Source: Ruminococcus sp. (GTDB lineage Bacteria; Bacillota; Clostridia; Oscillospirales; Ruminococcaceae). Taken from it: a stretch of 39,766 nucleotides of DNA. A program made the position numbers and the translations under genes. The stretch is from positions 1 through 39,766 of the forward strand of contig JAFXXU010000021.1 in NCBI GenBank assembly GCA_017542125.1, in the 5' to 3' direction. The notes beneath the pieces are model-generated. The model ran no database searches and was not told the DNA's origin. It was given only the letters and a program-made list of their open reading frames with translations. This document shows positions 14,380 through 25,517 of this stretch, one piece after another (position 1 is the stretch's first letter; the number at the start of each line of letters is the position of its first letter).

Positions 14380-15726
14380 ATGGAATCACTCGGTGAAGTG
14401 TTTGAGCTGGTACTGAAATACTGTGAAAATGACACGGATAGCATCAGCTCCATCGCTTTGGATAAATGGATCAGAAAACTGGAACCCTACAAGCTTGAAG
14501 GATCCAGCGTAATGCTGCTGACCGACAGCGAATTCACAAAAAACATCATCAGCACCCATTACTCCTCGCTTCTGTCAAGAGGCTTTGAGAACGTACTGGG
14601 CTTCCCGGTAAAGGTGGAGCTGCTGATACGCTCAAAGGAGCAGAGCGGTGAGGCTCCTGCGGAGACCGCTCCCCAGAACGACCCCGCACAGTTCGACAAG
14701 CTGACCTTTGAGAACTTCGTCAAGGGCAAATCAAATGAACTGGCCTATGCCTTCTCTATGGCAGTAGCGGGCAACAACGAGATGAGCAACTCGATAAATA
14801 CCAATCAGACCTTTAACCCGCTGTTCATCTACGGCGATTCGGGTCTCGGAAAGACCCACCTGATGAAGGCTATCGAGAACGAGGTCAAGAGAAAGCGCCC
14901 GGACATAAAGATCATCTATACCACCGGCGAGAATTTTCTCAACGAGCTCATCGAGGCTATAAAGAGCAACTCGACAAATGAATTTCACAGCAAATACCGC
15001 GGCGCGGATTTCCTGCTCATCGACGACATACAGTTCATCGCCGGTAAGGAGCAGGTGCAGCAGGAATTCTTCCACACCTTCAACGATCTCTACAATGCCA
15101 GAAAACAGATCGTGCTGACGGCGGATATCGCCCCCTCAAAGATCAATCTGCTGGAAAACAGGATCAGATCCCGTTTCGCTCTGGGCGTTCAGGTGGATAT
15201 CCAGCCGCCCGATTTTGAAACGAGAATGGCTATCGTCAAGAGAAAGGCTGAGCTTGTGGGCCTCCAGCTTTCGGATACCATCGCAAGGCTCATAGCCGAA
15301 AAGATAAAGACCAACATCAGGCAGCTCGAGGGTACCGTCAACAAGATGAAGGGTCTCACCGAGTTCACCAAAGAGGCTCCATCCATCGCCATGGCTCAGA
15401 AGATAGTCAAGGAAATAATGATCCAGAACCATCCCCAGGAGATAACCGTGGACAGGATCATCACCGAGACTGCCAACGTCTTCGGCATCACCCCCGAGGA
15501 TATCAGATCCACCAACCGCAGCAAGAATATCTCTCTGGCAAGAAAGGTGACTATCTACCTTCTTAAAGAGGTCAAGGGGCTTACATATCTGGAGATCGGC
15601 AACGAGCTGGGCAAGAACCACTCCACTATGACCATACACTATCAGAACATCACCGAGCAGATGTCAAGAAACTCCGACTTGAAGCAGGTGGTGGACGATC
15701 TTATCAAAAACCTCAAAAATAACTGA
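14380..15726 (+). CDS. dnaA: Chromosomal replication initiator DnaA
   Basis: A 448-residue AAA+ initiator. Domain I (about 1-85) is followed by a short linker, then the ATPase core with Walker A GDSGLGKTH (152-160), Walker B FLLIDDIQFIAGKE, the arginine finger region ENRIRSRF and sensor 2 RQLEGTVNKM. Domain IV ends with the DNA-recognition helix. The usual signature GGRDHTTV is here GKNHSTMT (411-418), so the residue matching E. coli Asp433 is Asn. GGAGG lies about 12 bases before the ATG, slightly long. It opens the plus-strand replication operon. Confidence 0.97.
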   Translation: MESLGEVFELVLKYCENDTDSISSIALDKWIRKLEPYKLEGSSVMLLTDSEFTKNIISTHYSSLLSRGFENVLGFPVKVELLIRSKEQSGEAPAETAPQNDPAQFDKLTFENFVKGKSNELAYAFSMAVAGNNEMSNSINTNQTFNPLFIYGDSGLGKTHLMKAIENEVKRKRPDIKIIYTTGENFLNELIEAIKSNSTNEFHSKYRGADFLLIDDIQFIAGKEQVQQEFFHTFNDLYNARKQIVLTADIAPSKINLLENRIRSRFALGVQVDIQPPDFETRMAIVKRKAELVGLQLSDTIARLIAEKIKTNIRQLEGTVNKMKGLTEFTKEAPSIAMAQKIVKEIMIQNHPQEITVDRIITETANVFGITPEDIRSTNRSKNISLARKVTIYLLKEVKGLTYLEIGNELGKNHSTMTIHYQNITEQMSRNSDLKQVVDDLIKNLKNN

Positions 15727-16115
15727 TTAAACCGTAAAGCAACATTTTTTCAAATGAGATAAAATGCGCAGGCATCGGCATAAAGCAGTCAGATCATATG
15801 TGATCTAAACCGACAGCTTTCAACAGGGATAACTGTTTCAACAGAAATATAAACACTTTTCCTGATTGTTTAAAGTTTTTTTCGACTTGTTCAACAGCCT
15901 TTGTTCTTTAAACATTCCTAAAGATTCTTTAAACAGCCAAGGTTGAAATTTTACTGCTTTAAAACCCCGCAGCTGCGCGCTTTCGTGAGTTATTGGTGTT
16001 TTTGGCTTTACTACTAATAATACTGAAAAAATAAATATATTTATATTATGATCACGCGGGTGATTTCAAGAAACGAAGGTTGAAATATCCGGCGTCGGCA
16101 AGGGAGGAAAAAGAA
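15727..16115. other. Candidate replication origin (oriC) in the dnaA-dnaN gap
   Basis: About 390 bp without a gene. No canonical TTATCCACA box is seen. Instead there is a cluster of related nonamers: TTTCAACAG at 15818 and 15836, GTTCAACAG at 15889, TTTAAACAT at 15907, TTTAAACAG at 15928, TTTAAACAA on the other strand at 15866, and TTTCAACCT on the other strand near 15940 and 16077. Next come a GC-rich strip (CCCCGCAGCTGCGCGC, 15965-15980), the triplet run CTACTAATAATACTG (about 16011-16025), and an AT-rich tract (16026-16048). That order, boxes then GC strip then triplets then AT-rich DNA, matches the Bacillus-type unwinding module. Function is inferred. Confidence 0.6.
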
Positions 16116-17225
16116 ATGAAGCTGAGCTGCAGCAAGCTGAGCCTGTACGAAGCTATCGTTAATGTTTCAAAGGCTATCTCCGAAAGGAGCTCTATGCCCT
16201 CTCTCGAGGGAATGAAATTCAAACTGGAGGATTCCACTCTGGAGCTTACCGGCTACGATCTCGAGATCGGTATCAGAACTGTGATAGCCGTAAAGAGCAA
16301 CGACAGAGGCGAATTCATACTCAACGCCAAGCTCTTCGGTGAGATGATCAAGAAGATGCCCGCTGAGGAGGTATTCTTAGAGATCACCGAGAATTTTCAG
16401 GTAACTGTCTCCGGCGGAAAAGTAGTTTACAATATGGCAGCTCAGGCAGCGGATGAATATCCCGAGCTCCCCGATAAGAACAACTGCGATAAGATCTCGG
16501 TGCCCCAGCCCATGCTGAAAAGCATGATCAACCAGACCATTTTTGCGGTGGCGGTATCGGATATCAACCCAGTATTGAAGGGTGAGCTGTTTGAGATTGA
16601 GAACGGCATCTTCAATCTTGTGGCTATCGACGGCTACAGGCTGGCTGTAAGAACAGAGAATGTCAAGACCGATAAGAACAAAAAGTTCATCGTTCCCTCA
16701 AAGACCCTTGCAGAGACCGCAAGGCTCCTCACCGACAACGATGAGGACAGCTGCGACATCTATATTTCCAACAAGCATATCATTTTTGAGATAAACGGAT
16801 ATCTGGTTTATTCAAGGCTCATAGAGGGTGAGTTCCACCCCTACAAGAGCTCTATCCCGAAGAACTGCACCACAGAGGTCATCGTTGACCGCAGAGAGCT
16901 GATCTCCACTCTGGAGAGAGCTATGCTGCTTATCAGTGACAGGACCCCCAGCCCTGTAAGATGCTATTTTGAGAACGGCCTTATCAAGATCAAGTGCTCA
17001 ACTCAGATGGGCAAGATCCAGGATGAGATCAGCGCGGATATGGCAGGCCCCGTTATCGAGATAGGCTTCAAATGCAAGTATCTGCTGGACCCCCTCACCA
17101 AGATCGAGGAGGATAAGGTCAAGCTGATGATGGGCGGCAGTCTGCTGCCTATGAAGATAGTCCCCTTAAACGGCGACAGCTATACCTATCTTGTGCTGCC
17201 CGTAAGACTCAGCAAGGAGATATGA
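16116..17225 (+). CDS. dnaN: DNA polymerase III sliding clamp (beta)
   Basis: A 369-residue beta clamp; dimers encircle DNA and tether the polymerase. The three-domain repeat is recognisable, with conserved pieces such as RSSMPSLEGMKF, LVAIDGYRLA, and the C-terminal MKIVPLNGDSYTYLVLPVRL forming the partner-binding pocket edge. The start at 16116 (MKLSCSKLSL) has GGAGG about 10 bases upstream. The frame is open to 16080, but that extension covers the ribosome site and is rejected. Its stop overlaps the start of the next small gene (ATGA). Confidence 0.96.
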   Translation: MKLSCSKLSLYEAIVNVSKAISERSSMPSLEGMKFKLEDSTLELTGYDLEIGIRTVIAVKSNDRGEFILNAKLFGEMIKKMPAEEVFLEITENFQVTVSGGKVVYNMAAQAADEYPELPDKNNCDKISVPQPMLKSMINQTIFAVAVSDINPVLKGELFEIENGIFNLVAIDGYRLAVRTENVKTDKNKKFIVPSKTLAETARLLTDNDEDSCDIYISNKHIIFEINGYLVYSRLIEGEFHPYKSSIPKNCTTEVIVDRRELISTLERAMLLISDRTPSPVRCYFENGLIKIKCSTQMGKIQDEISADMAGPVIEIGFKCKYLLDPLTKIEEDKVKLMMGGSLLPMKIVPLNGDSYTYLVLPVRLSKEI

Positions 17226-17491
17226 GAATGGAAGAGCTTGAATTCAGATACGACACCCAGCTGCTCATCGACGGCTGCGGCACAGAGCTTGACGAGGACG
17301 AGATAAACGACTACATCACCGACCACTTCAAGGGCGACTGCCTGCTGGTGGTGGGTGACGAGGATACCGTAAAGCTGCATTTCCATACCAACGAGCCCTG
17401 GCAGATACTCGAATACTGCCGCACCCTGGGCGAGATCTACGATATTGTCGTGGAGGATATGGACAGGCAGCAGAGAGGTCTTAAAGGATAA
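17222..17491 (+). CDS. Stand-alone domain resembling the C-terminal part of FakA (DAK2-type)
   Basis: An 89-residue protein overlapping the dnaN stop by four bases. The segment [20 protein letters not shown] followed by [26 protein letters not shown] closely resembles the block in FakA/YloV-type fatty-acid kinases that reads roughly GDSLVVVGDDE.VKVHVHT..PG.VL.YGL..G.L..IKIENMREQ. The kinase (DAK2) domain itself is missing, so this is an isolated domain. The comparison is from memory of the family. Its conserved-looking place between dnaN and yaaA, coupled to dnaN translation, suggests a real function rather than a remnant, but none is known to me. A second start, two codons later, is possible. 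Confidence 0.75.
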   Translation: MRMEELEFRYDTQLLIDGCGTELDEDEINDYITDHFKGDCLLVVGDEDTVKLHFHTNEPWQILEYCRTLGEIYDIVVEDMDRQQRGLKG

Positions 17492-17493
17492 GA

Positions 17494-17718
17494 ATGAAAT
17501 ACAGGCAGGAAAAGGTAAGCATAAGCACCGAGTTCATCAAGCTGGATTCTCTGCTGAAATTTGCAGGGGTCGCCGAGACCGGCGGCATCGGCAAGGAGCT
17601 TATAGCAGAGGGCAGGGTCAAGGTAAACGGCGAGACTTGCCTTATGAGAGGTAAAAAGCTCAGGAGCGGTGATAAGGTAGAGCTTGATGAGCTTGAGCTG
17701 GAGCTCGTTCTGGAATAA
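17494..17718 (+). CDS. yaaA: S4-domain RNA-binding protein YaaA
   Basis: A 74-residue S4-like RNA-binding protein, a standard member of the dnaA-dnaN-recF cluster in Firmicutes. The S4 fold signature is visible as [18 protein letters not shown], then [12 protein letters not shown] and the basic [10 protein letters not shown] turn. It begins 2 bases after the previous stop, and its TAA overlaps the recF ATG by one base, so these genes are translated as a unit. Proposed roles involve ribosome or RNA binding. Confidence 0.92.
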   Translation: MKYRQEKVSISTEFIKLDSLLKFAGVAETGGIGKELIAEGRVKVNGETCLMRGKKLRSGDKVELDELELELVLE

Positions 17719-18830
17719 TGTATATAACTTCTGTCAGGGTAAACGGTTTTAAAAATCTCAAAGAGATAAATATAAGCCCGCATCAAAAGCTGAATATCTT
17801 CTGCGGCGACAATGCCCAGGGCAAGACAAATCTTATCGAGGCTCTCTGGCTATGCAGCGGCGTCCGCAGCTTCCGGGGAACAAAGGATAAGGATATGATA
17901 GATATCTCCGGCGAGAATATGGAGATAGCCGTCAGGTTCAGAGACAGGCTCCGGGAGCAGGAGATAGTTTACCGTATGGCCAGGCCTTATGTCAAGGAGA
18001 AAAGCTGCTCCTTGAACGGAGTTAAGCTGCGGGCCCCCTCAAAGCTCTTCGGCAGTCTTGACTGCGTAGTGTTCACGCCGGAGGATCTGGAGCTTTCAAA
18101 GGGCTCACCCGAAAAAAGGCGGCAGTTCATCGACCTTGCCGCGGCGCAGATAAAGAATTCCTATAAAAGCGTCTCCGACAAGTATGAGCAGGTGCTGGAT
18201 CAGAGAAATACTCTGCTGAAGAACATCTCCTACGGAAAATCGGGCAAGGACGAGCTTGATGTCTGGGATATACAGCTGGCTCAGATGGGCGCCTATATGT
18301 CCCTGCTGAGATACAACTACTCAAAAAAGCTGGGAGCCTATGCCTCAAAGCTCTATTCCGATATCTCGGGAGGGAGAGAGGCGCTGGAGCTCGTTTACAG
18401 CTCAACGGTGTTCCCGGTGCTGGAGGGCAGGACCGATTACAAGGGCGATCTTGCCGAGGAATATCTTACCGTGCTCAGGCAGAGCCGGGATGACGATATC
18501 AGCCACGGCTTCACACAGAAGGGCGTCCACCGGGACGACCTGTGCGCCTATATCGACAAGCTCCCCGCAAGAGATTTTGCCTCCCAGGGGCAGCACAGGT
18601 CCATAGCGCTGGTGATGAAGCTGGCACAGGCAAATATCCTTACCGAGGAGACCGACGACGCGCCGGTATTCCTGCTGGACGATGTTTTGAGCGAGCTGGA
18701 TCCTTCAAGACAGGAATTCGTTATTTCAAGGATAGACAATATGCAGGTGTTCATAACCTGCTGCGACGAAAGCATCCCCGAGAACAAAACGGGCAAGCTT
18801 TATCATATCGGAAGCGGAAGGATAGTCTGA
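17718..18830 (+). CDS. recF: DNA replication and repair protein RecF
   Basis: A 370-residue SMC-like ATPase that with RecO and RecR loads RecA at gaps. Walker A is GDNAQGKTNLIEAL (about residues 30-43), the ABC-type signature is DFASQGQHRSIAL, and Walker B is PVFLLDDVLSELD. The family phrases LKEINISPHQKLNIFCG and FTPEDLELSKGSPEKRRQFID are intact. The length is normal. The start overlaps the yaaA stop. A remB gene follows one base after its stop. Confidence 0.96.
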   Translation: MYITSVRVNGFKNLKEINISPHQKLNIFCGDNAQGKTNLIEALWLCSGVRSFRGTKDKDMIDISGENMEIAVRFRDRLREQEIVYRMARPYVKEKSCSLNGVKLRAPSKLFGSLDCVVFTPEDLELSKGSPEKRRQFIDLAAAQIKNSYKSVSDKYEQVLDQRNTLLKNISYGKSGKDELDVWDIQLAQMGAYMSLLRYNYSKKLGAYASKLYSDISGGREALELVYSSTVFPVLEGRTDYKGDLAEEYLTVLRQSRDDDISHGFTQKGVHRDDLCAYIDKLPARDFASQGQHRSIALVMKLAQANILTEETDDAPVFLLDDVLSELDPSRQEFVISRIDNMQVFITCCDESIPENKTGKLYHIGSGRIV

Positions 18831-18831
18831 A

Positions 18832-19092
18832 ATGTTTTTGCACCTCGGAAACGACCATATCGTCAACGTGAGGGATATAGTGGGGATATACGATCTTGAA
18901 AAGAGCTCGGTATCCAAGTACACCAAGGAGTATCTTTCAAATGCCACAAAGCAGGGCAGGGTCATCAACTGCACGCTGGAAATGCCCAAGAGCTTTATAG
19001 TTACCCTTGACCGTGAGCTCACCGAGAGGGTATATATCAGCCAGCTTGCCTGTTCAACGCTTTCAAAAAGGCTTGCAAACAATAAACTGTAA
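18832..19092 (+). CDS. remB: RemB/YaaB-like DUF370 regulator
   Basis: An 86-residue protein of the DUF370 family, found between recF and gyrB in many Firmicutes. It begins MFLHLGNDHIVNVRDIVGIYDLE, as in YaaB (RemB), and has the SFIVTLDRELTERVYISQL block. RemA/RemB of Bacillus promote extracellular-matrix gene expression, RemA by DNA binding. Spacing to recF is one base. The gene is not a shadow: its composition and neighbours match the family. Confidence 0.9.
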   Translation: MFLHLGNDHIVNVRDIVGIYDLEKSSVSKYTKEYLSNATKQGRVINCTLEMPKSFIVTLDRELTERVYISQLACSTLSKRLANNKL

Positions 19093-19126
19093 TCAATGAT
19101 CGCAGACTTCTGCGAATGGAGGATAA

Positions 19127-21112
<1,986 letters not shown>

Positions 21113-21136
21113 GGCACCGGCAGGGAGGGTGTATTT

Positions 21137-21727
21137 TTGGAGGAGCTTATAAAAACGGAGGAGACTTCGGAGCCGAAGGAAGAAAAGCCCTCGCTCTGCT
21201 CTTTTGAATTCAATGTTACCATTCCCGAGGAGGACGATGCTTTCAGGACCTTCCAGAGGCGGTACGTCTTCAAGAGGAATGTGATCAAAAGCATAGGCTT
21301 CGGGCTGCTGGGAGTTGGCTTCCTGATCAGCGCAATACTGTATCCCGATCAGATAATGAACTATGTGCTGCTGGCCATATGCTTTGCGGCGGTGGTGCTG
21401 ATCTGGTACAATAACCGCCATATCAGGAACTCGCTTATGGAAGCGCTGAAAATGCTGGAGGACGACAGGTATATCTTCACGCTGTATGACGACAGGTTCA
21501 GGATAGAGACCATCATCCCCGAGGATGAAAGGAACAGCGAGGATTTCCAGGAGATCCCCCCGCAGGAATTCGAGCTTTCGGACGAGCTGCTGGACAGCGT
21601 CGAGAAGGACGATAAATTCGTCATCATCGTGAAGAAAGCCACGCTCTATGTGCTGCCGAAAAGATGTATGAGCGATGAGCAGATCGGGCTTGTGAGAGAC
21701 AAGCTTGGTATCGGCAAAGTCAGTTGA
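21137..21727 (+). CDS. YcxB-like membrane protein between gyrB and gyrA
   Basis: A 196-residue protein beginning with TTG (after GGGAGGG). The N-terminal 45 residues are soluble and acidic; two hydrophobic helices follow (about 54-72 and 76-93); the rest is a soluble domain ending in [19 protein letters not shown], the kind of ending seen in YcxB-type proteins. Its stop overlaps the region in which gyrA starts. A membrane protein inside the gyrase pair is shared operon structure, not evidence of a topological role. Function unknown. Confidence 0.78.
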   Translation: MEELIKTEETSEPKEEKPSLCSFEFNVTIPEEDDAFRTFQRRYVFKRNVIKSIGFGLLGVGFLISAILYPDQIMNYVLLAICFAAVVLIWYNNRHIRNSLMEALKMLEDDRYIFTLYDDRFRIETIIPEDERNSEDFQEIPPQEFELSDELLDSVEKDDKFVIIVKKATLYVLPKRCMSDEQIGLVRDKLGIGKVS

Positions 21728-21741
21728 AAGAGGATGATATA

Positions 21742-24285
21742 TTGTTTGCTGAAAATTCAACGGTCATAAAGACAGATGTCAACAGTATAATGCAGGAGAG
21801 CTTTTTGCAGTACTCCATGGCTGTTATCGTATCCCGTGCGCTCCCCGATGTAAGGGATGGCCTCAAGCCCGTTCACAGGCGTATTCTCTATACAATGTTT
21901 GAGAACGGTCTGACCCCCGACAAGCCTTACAGAAAGTGCGCCGATACGGTAGGTAACGTGCTGGGTAAATATCACCCCCACGGCGATGCCTCGGTATATG
22001 ACGCTATGGTAAGACTTGCCCAGAGCTTCTCGCTCCGCTACCCGATGGTGGACGGCCACGGAAACTTCGGCTCCGTTGACGGAGACCCTCCGGCTGCTTA
22101 CCGTTATACCGAGTCCAGGATGTCGAAGATGTCTCTCAGTATGCTCTCGGATATAGGCAAGGAGACTGTTGATTTCCAGCCCAACTACGACGACCGCTTA
22201 AAGGAACCCGTAGTCCTGCCCTCCAGATTCCCGAACCTGCTATGCAACGGCTCGGTAGGTATCGCGGTAGGTATGGCGACAAATATCCCGCCCCATAACC
22301 TCAATGAGGTCATCGACGGTATGAAGCTGCTGGTACAGAACCCCGACTGCACCCTCGATGAGCTTATGGAGTGCATCAAGGGGCCTGATTTCCCCACCGG
22401 CGGTATTATAATGGGCAGAGCGGGCATCAGAGCTGCCTACGGCACCGGCAGGGGTAAGATAACCCTCCGCTCCAAGACCTCTATCGAGGAGATAGGCGGG
22501 CGCAACTGCATCATCGTTCATGAGATACCCTATATGGTAATAAAGGCCAGGCTGCTGGAAAGCATCGCTAACCTGGTCAAGGATAAGAGAGTCGAGGGCA
22601 TCCACGACCTCAGAGACGAGTCGGACAGAGACGGTATGCGTATCGTCATCGAGCTGAAAAAGGACGCTATCCCCGACGTGGTGCTCAATAAGCTGTTCTC
22701 TTACACCCAGCTGCAGGACACCGTGGGTGTCATTATGCTGGCGCTGGTCAACGGCGTGCCGAAGATACTCACCCTCAAGGAGTGCCTGGAGCAGTATATC
22801 GACTTCCAGGTAGAGGTCATCGAAAGAAGGACCAGATACGACCTGCGCAAGGCCAAGGAGAGGGACCACATCCTCAGAGGTCTGAAAATAGCCCTTGACA
22901 ATATCGACGAGGTCATCGAGATAATGAAGACCTCAAAGAACATCCCCGAGGGCAAGGAAAGGCTCATCGCCCGCTTTGATCTTTCGGAGATACAGGCTGA
23001 CCACATCGCAAATATGATCCTCGGACGTCTGACCGGTCTTGAAACTCAGAAGATACTTGACGAGCTGGCTGAGATCGAGGCTAAGATCGCCGATTACGAG
23101 GATATCCTGGCTAACCATCAGAGAGTGCTGGATATCATCATCGAAGAGGCTGAGGAGATACAGAAGAAGTTCGGCGACGAGCGCCGCACTATGATCGAGA
23201 ACGTCAGCGGCGAGGTGGATATCGAGGATCTCATCCCCGTTGAGGAAAGCGTTGTCACCTACACCAACAACGGCTACATCAAGCGCACCCCCGTTGCCGC
23301 ATACAAGGCTCAGAACCGCGGCGGACGCGGAGTTTCGGGCGTTAAGCAGAGAGAGGACGACTTCGTCACCGAAATGAACATCTGCTCCACCCACGACCAT
23401 ATACTGTTCATCTCGAACCTGGGCATCATGTACCGCCTGAAATGCTACGAGCTGCCCGAGGGTGCCAAGAATGCCCGCGGAAGCAATATCATCAACCTGC
23501 TGCCTCTCAAGGAGAATGAGAAGATAGCCCAGATGATCAAGACCGAGGATTTCAGCGGCGAGAAGTTCATCATAATGGTAACGAAGAACGGCAAGATCAA
23601 GCGCACGCCCCTTTCGGCATACAGAAATGTCAGAAAGAACGGCCTTATCGCCATAGGTCTTGACGAGGGCGACGAGATCGCAGGCGTCAGGATGACCGGC
23701 GGCGACGACCAGCTGATGATCGCCACCCACAAGGGTATGGCTATCCGCGTTGAGGAGCAGGATATCAGAGCGATGTCCCGTTCGGCTCACGGCGTAAAGG
23801 CCATAAAGCTCAGAGAGGGCGACTTTGTCGTTTCGATGGCGAGAGTAAGAGAGGGCGCAACGGTCCTCACCGTTTCCGAAAAGGGTCTGGGCAGAAGGAC
23901 GTCGCTTGACGCCTATGCTGTTCAGAGGCGCGGCGGCTACGGCAGGCTCAACTACAAGGCTAACGATGTCAAGGGCTATGTCTGCGGCATAAAGGTAGTC
24001 GATGAAGAGAACGACGTTATCATGATATCCTCTGACGGTATCATTATCAGGCTCAGAGCTGCGGATGTCCGCGTAATGGGCAGATACGCCACAGGCGTAA
24101 GGCTTATGAAGCTCCAGAGCGAGGAAAGCAGAGTAGTTGCCTTCACCAGAGCGGAGCATGAGGAGGATGCGGAGATCACCGAGATCGAGCAGCCCTCGGA
24201 TGAAGAGCTGGCAGCCGAGGAGGCAGCAGCCGAAGCCGAAGAAGCAGGCGAGATCGTCGAGCCCGACGAGGAGCCGGAGGATTAA
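21742..24285 (+). CDS. gyrA: DNA gyrase subunit A
   Basis: An 847-residue breakage-reunion subunit. I prefer TTG at 21742, which has AGAGG eight bases upstream; a TTG at 21724 inside the previous gene is also open. With this start, numbering coincides with E. coli: catalytic Tyr122 in YRYTESRM and quinolone-region residues GDASVYD at 81-87, meaning Ala83 and Asp87. The C-terminal beta-propeller carries a GyrA box (NRGGRGVSG), which favours GyrA over ParC. The tail is strongly acidic (about 45 residues, mostly Glu/Ala/Asp). A strong terminator follows. Confidence 0.96.
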   Translation: MFAENSTVIKTDVNSIMQESFLQYSMAVIVSRALPDVRDGLKPVHRRILYTMFENGLTPDKPYRKCADTVGNVLGKYHPHGDASVYDAMVRLAQSFSLRYPMVDGHGNFGSVDGDPPAAYRYTESRMSKMSLSMLSDIGKETVDFQPNYDDRLKEPVVLPSRFPNLLCNGSVGIAVGMATNIPPHNLNEVIDGMKLLVQNPDCTLDELMECIKGPDFPTGGIIMGRAGIRAAYGTGRGKITLRSKTSIEEIGGRNCIIVHEIPYMVIKARLLESIANLVKDKRVEGIHDLRDESDRDGMRIVIELKKDAIPDVVLNKLFSYTQLQDTVGVIMLALVNGVPKILTLKECLEQYIDFQVEVIERRTRYDLRKAKERDHILRGLKIALDNIDEVIEIMKTSKNIPEGKERLIARFDLSEIQADHIANMILGRLTGLETQKILDELAEIEAKIADYEDILANHQRVLDIIIEEAEEIQKKFGDERRTMIENVSGEVDIEDLIPVEESVVTYTNNGYIKRTPVAAYKAQNRGGRGVSGVKQREDDFVTEMNICSTHDHILFISNLGIMYRLKCYELPEGAKNARGSNIINLLPLKENEKIAQMIKTEDFSGEKFIIMVTKNGKIKRTPLSAYRNVRKNGLIAIGLDEGDEIAGVRMTGGDDQLMIATHKGMAIRVEEQDIRAMSRSAHGVKAIKLREGDFVVSMARVREGATVLTVSEKGLGRRTSLDAYAVQRRGGYGRLNYKANDVKGYVCGIKVVDEENDVIMISSDGIIIRLRAADVRVMGRYATGVRLMKLQSEESRVVAFTRAEHEEDAEITEIEQPSDEELAAEEAAAEAEEAGEIVEPDEEPED

Positions 24286-24296
24286 AGGCATAATAA

Positions 24297-24325
24297 AAAC
24301 CGGAGGGAGACCTCCGGTTTTTTTG
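24297..24325 (+). terminator. Terminator of the dnaA-gyrA operon
   Basis: Perfect 9-bp stem AACCGGAGG / CCTCCGGTT with a GAGA-type loop and a run of T, starting 12 bases after the gyrA stop. Repeat copy 2 begins six bases after it. Confidence 0.93.
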
Positions 24326-24330
24326 TTATA

Positions 24331-24510
24331 TTAAGGCAACACCGCACAACCCCTGTGCGTCAGATACGCAGTCAATTTTTCCGTCAGAGTGCATAGATTC
24401 GACGCAGGCGGGCTAGCGCCCGGCAAGGAGAATTTGTGTGCTATGACGGAAAAAGTGCAAGCAGATGACGTGCAGAGGCGTTAGCCGTGGGTTGTGCGGT
24501 GTTGCCTTAA
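24331..24510. repeat. TTAA-type MITE-like element, copy 2 (complete)
   Basis: A 180-bp element bounded by TTAA at both ends, with inverted termini TTAAGGCAACACCGCACAAC and its complement, about 21 bp. Inside is the shared core CGACGCAGGCGGGC...GCCCGGCAAGGAGAATT. The interior near the left end differs from the other copies (CAATTTTTCCGTCAGAGTGC). The right TTAA supplies the TAA stop of the minus-strand gene at 24507. It sits between the gyrA terminator and that gene. Confidence 0.92.
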
Positions 24511-25517
24511 AGATCAAGTCTGTCGATCAGAGTGGTGCAGTAGGATATGAGCCAGTTGTTCATGCTCTCATAGTTCACCGCTTCGCCGTTGAGATATACT
24601 GCATTCGTGCCGTCATGCATTATCACGACGCTCATTTTTTCGCCCAGCTCCATAAACTCCAGCGTTACCGTGTTATTATCAGCGGGGATATCGGCTGCGG
24701 GGGACCTGTCATAGTTTCTGATCTGTTTCAGCCAGGTGAAGAGATAGGGCAGCTCCGACCGGGTGATAAATGTCCCGGAGGCGCCGTTTTTGAAATGCTT
24801 TGTCACTCTGATAAGGCCGTAGGGCACAGAGCCGTCGGTGCGGTTCTTTTCTCTTTTGGCAAGCTCTTCGTACCCGGTGGGGAAATCTCCTAGGCTTTTT
24901 ACTGTGAAGCAGGTCTTTGAGGTGTCAGTAAAGCAGTACACGGGGGCGTCCTCTTTTTTCGTCCACTCGGCAAAGGCGAGGGAGCTGTCCTCCCGGAAGA
25001 CGAACAGGGCATAGCCCTCTCGCAGGCTGGTTTTTGCGAGCCTTTCCATACCTATCACAGCCTCGCTGAGATAATCGGGGACGTTCCCGAGGTCGATGAA
25101 GATCTCTCCCGCAGAAAACTCTCTGCCCCTCTGCTCCCGGTAGGATGCGGCATAGCCTGCCATTGAATTGAACAGCAGGCTGGCCCGGTAGCTGTCGCCC
25201 ACGTTCTGAAAGGCTACTCCGTCGGTATCATAGGAATAGATGGGGTCGGCCTCGTTATCGCTGACGGGGCTGCCGGGCTCTATGCCCGAATGCCTGAGGG
25301 AGAATATCAGCGCTCCCGCTCCTATAACTGCCGCTATCACCGCTGCCGCGATGTACGCAGGCAGGCTGCTCTTTATGCGGACAGGCTCCGGCTTTGCCTC
25401 CGGGCGGGAGGCATCGGGCTGAAAGCCGCTCTCACCCGTCTCCTCCGATCTTTCGGAAGACCCTCCCATAAGCTCATCCAGCGGTATATCCTGCAGCAGC
25501 TCATCCAGCTTTCTCAT
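24507..25517 (-). CDS. Membrane-anchored protein paired with sigma factor (candidate anti-sigma)
   Basis: A 336-residue protein with a cytoplasmic N-terminus of about 50 residues (MRKLDELLQDIPLDELMGG), one membrane helix (about residues 53-74, PAYIAAAVIAAVIGAGALIF) and a large outside domain. Its start overlaps the sigma gene's stop (ATGA). This topology, cytoplasmic binding segment, one helix and a sensor domain, is that of a regulator holding an ECF sigma factor, which is my inference; no zinc anti-sigma motif is seen. The final stop codon lies in the TTAA end of repeat copy 2, so the C-terminus may have been trimmed or changed. Confidence 0.75.
   Translation of the reverse strand: MRKLDELLQDIPLDELMGGSSERSEETGESGFQPDASRPEAKPEPVRIKSSLPAYIAAAVIAAVIGAGALIFSLRHSGIEPGSPVSDNEADPIYSYDTDGVAFQNVGDSYRASLLFNSMAGYAASYREQRGREFSAGEIFIDLGNVPDYLSEAVIGMERLAKTSLREGYALFVFREDSSLAFAEWTKKEDAPVYCFTDTSKTCFTVKSLGDFPTGYEELAKREKNRTDGSVPYGLIRVTKHFKNGASGTFITRSELPYLFTWLKQIRNYDRSPAADIPADNNTVTLEFMELGEKMSVVIMHDGTNAVYLNGEAVNYESMNNWLISYCTTLIDRLDL

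Noticed and set aside
13886-16115. Canonical DnaA boxes
   Set aside because: I looked for TTATCCACA and close forms on both strands in both gaps beside dnaA and found none; only the alternative nonamers are reported.
22933-24291. 452-codon minus-strand ORF opposite gyrA
   Set aside because: Long only because of GC-biased third positions in the gyrA frame; shadow of a real gene.
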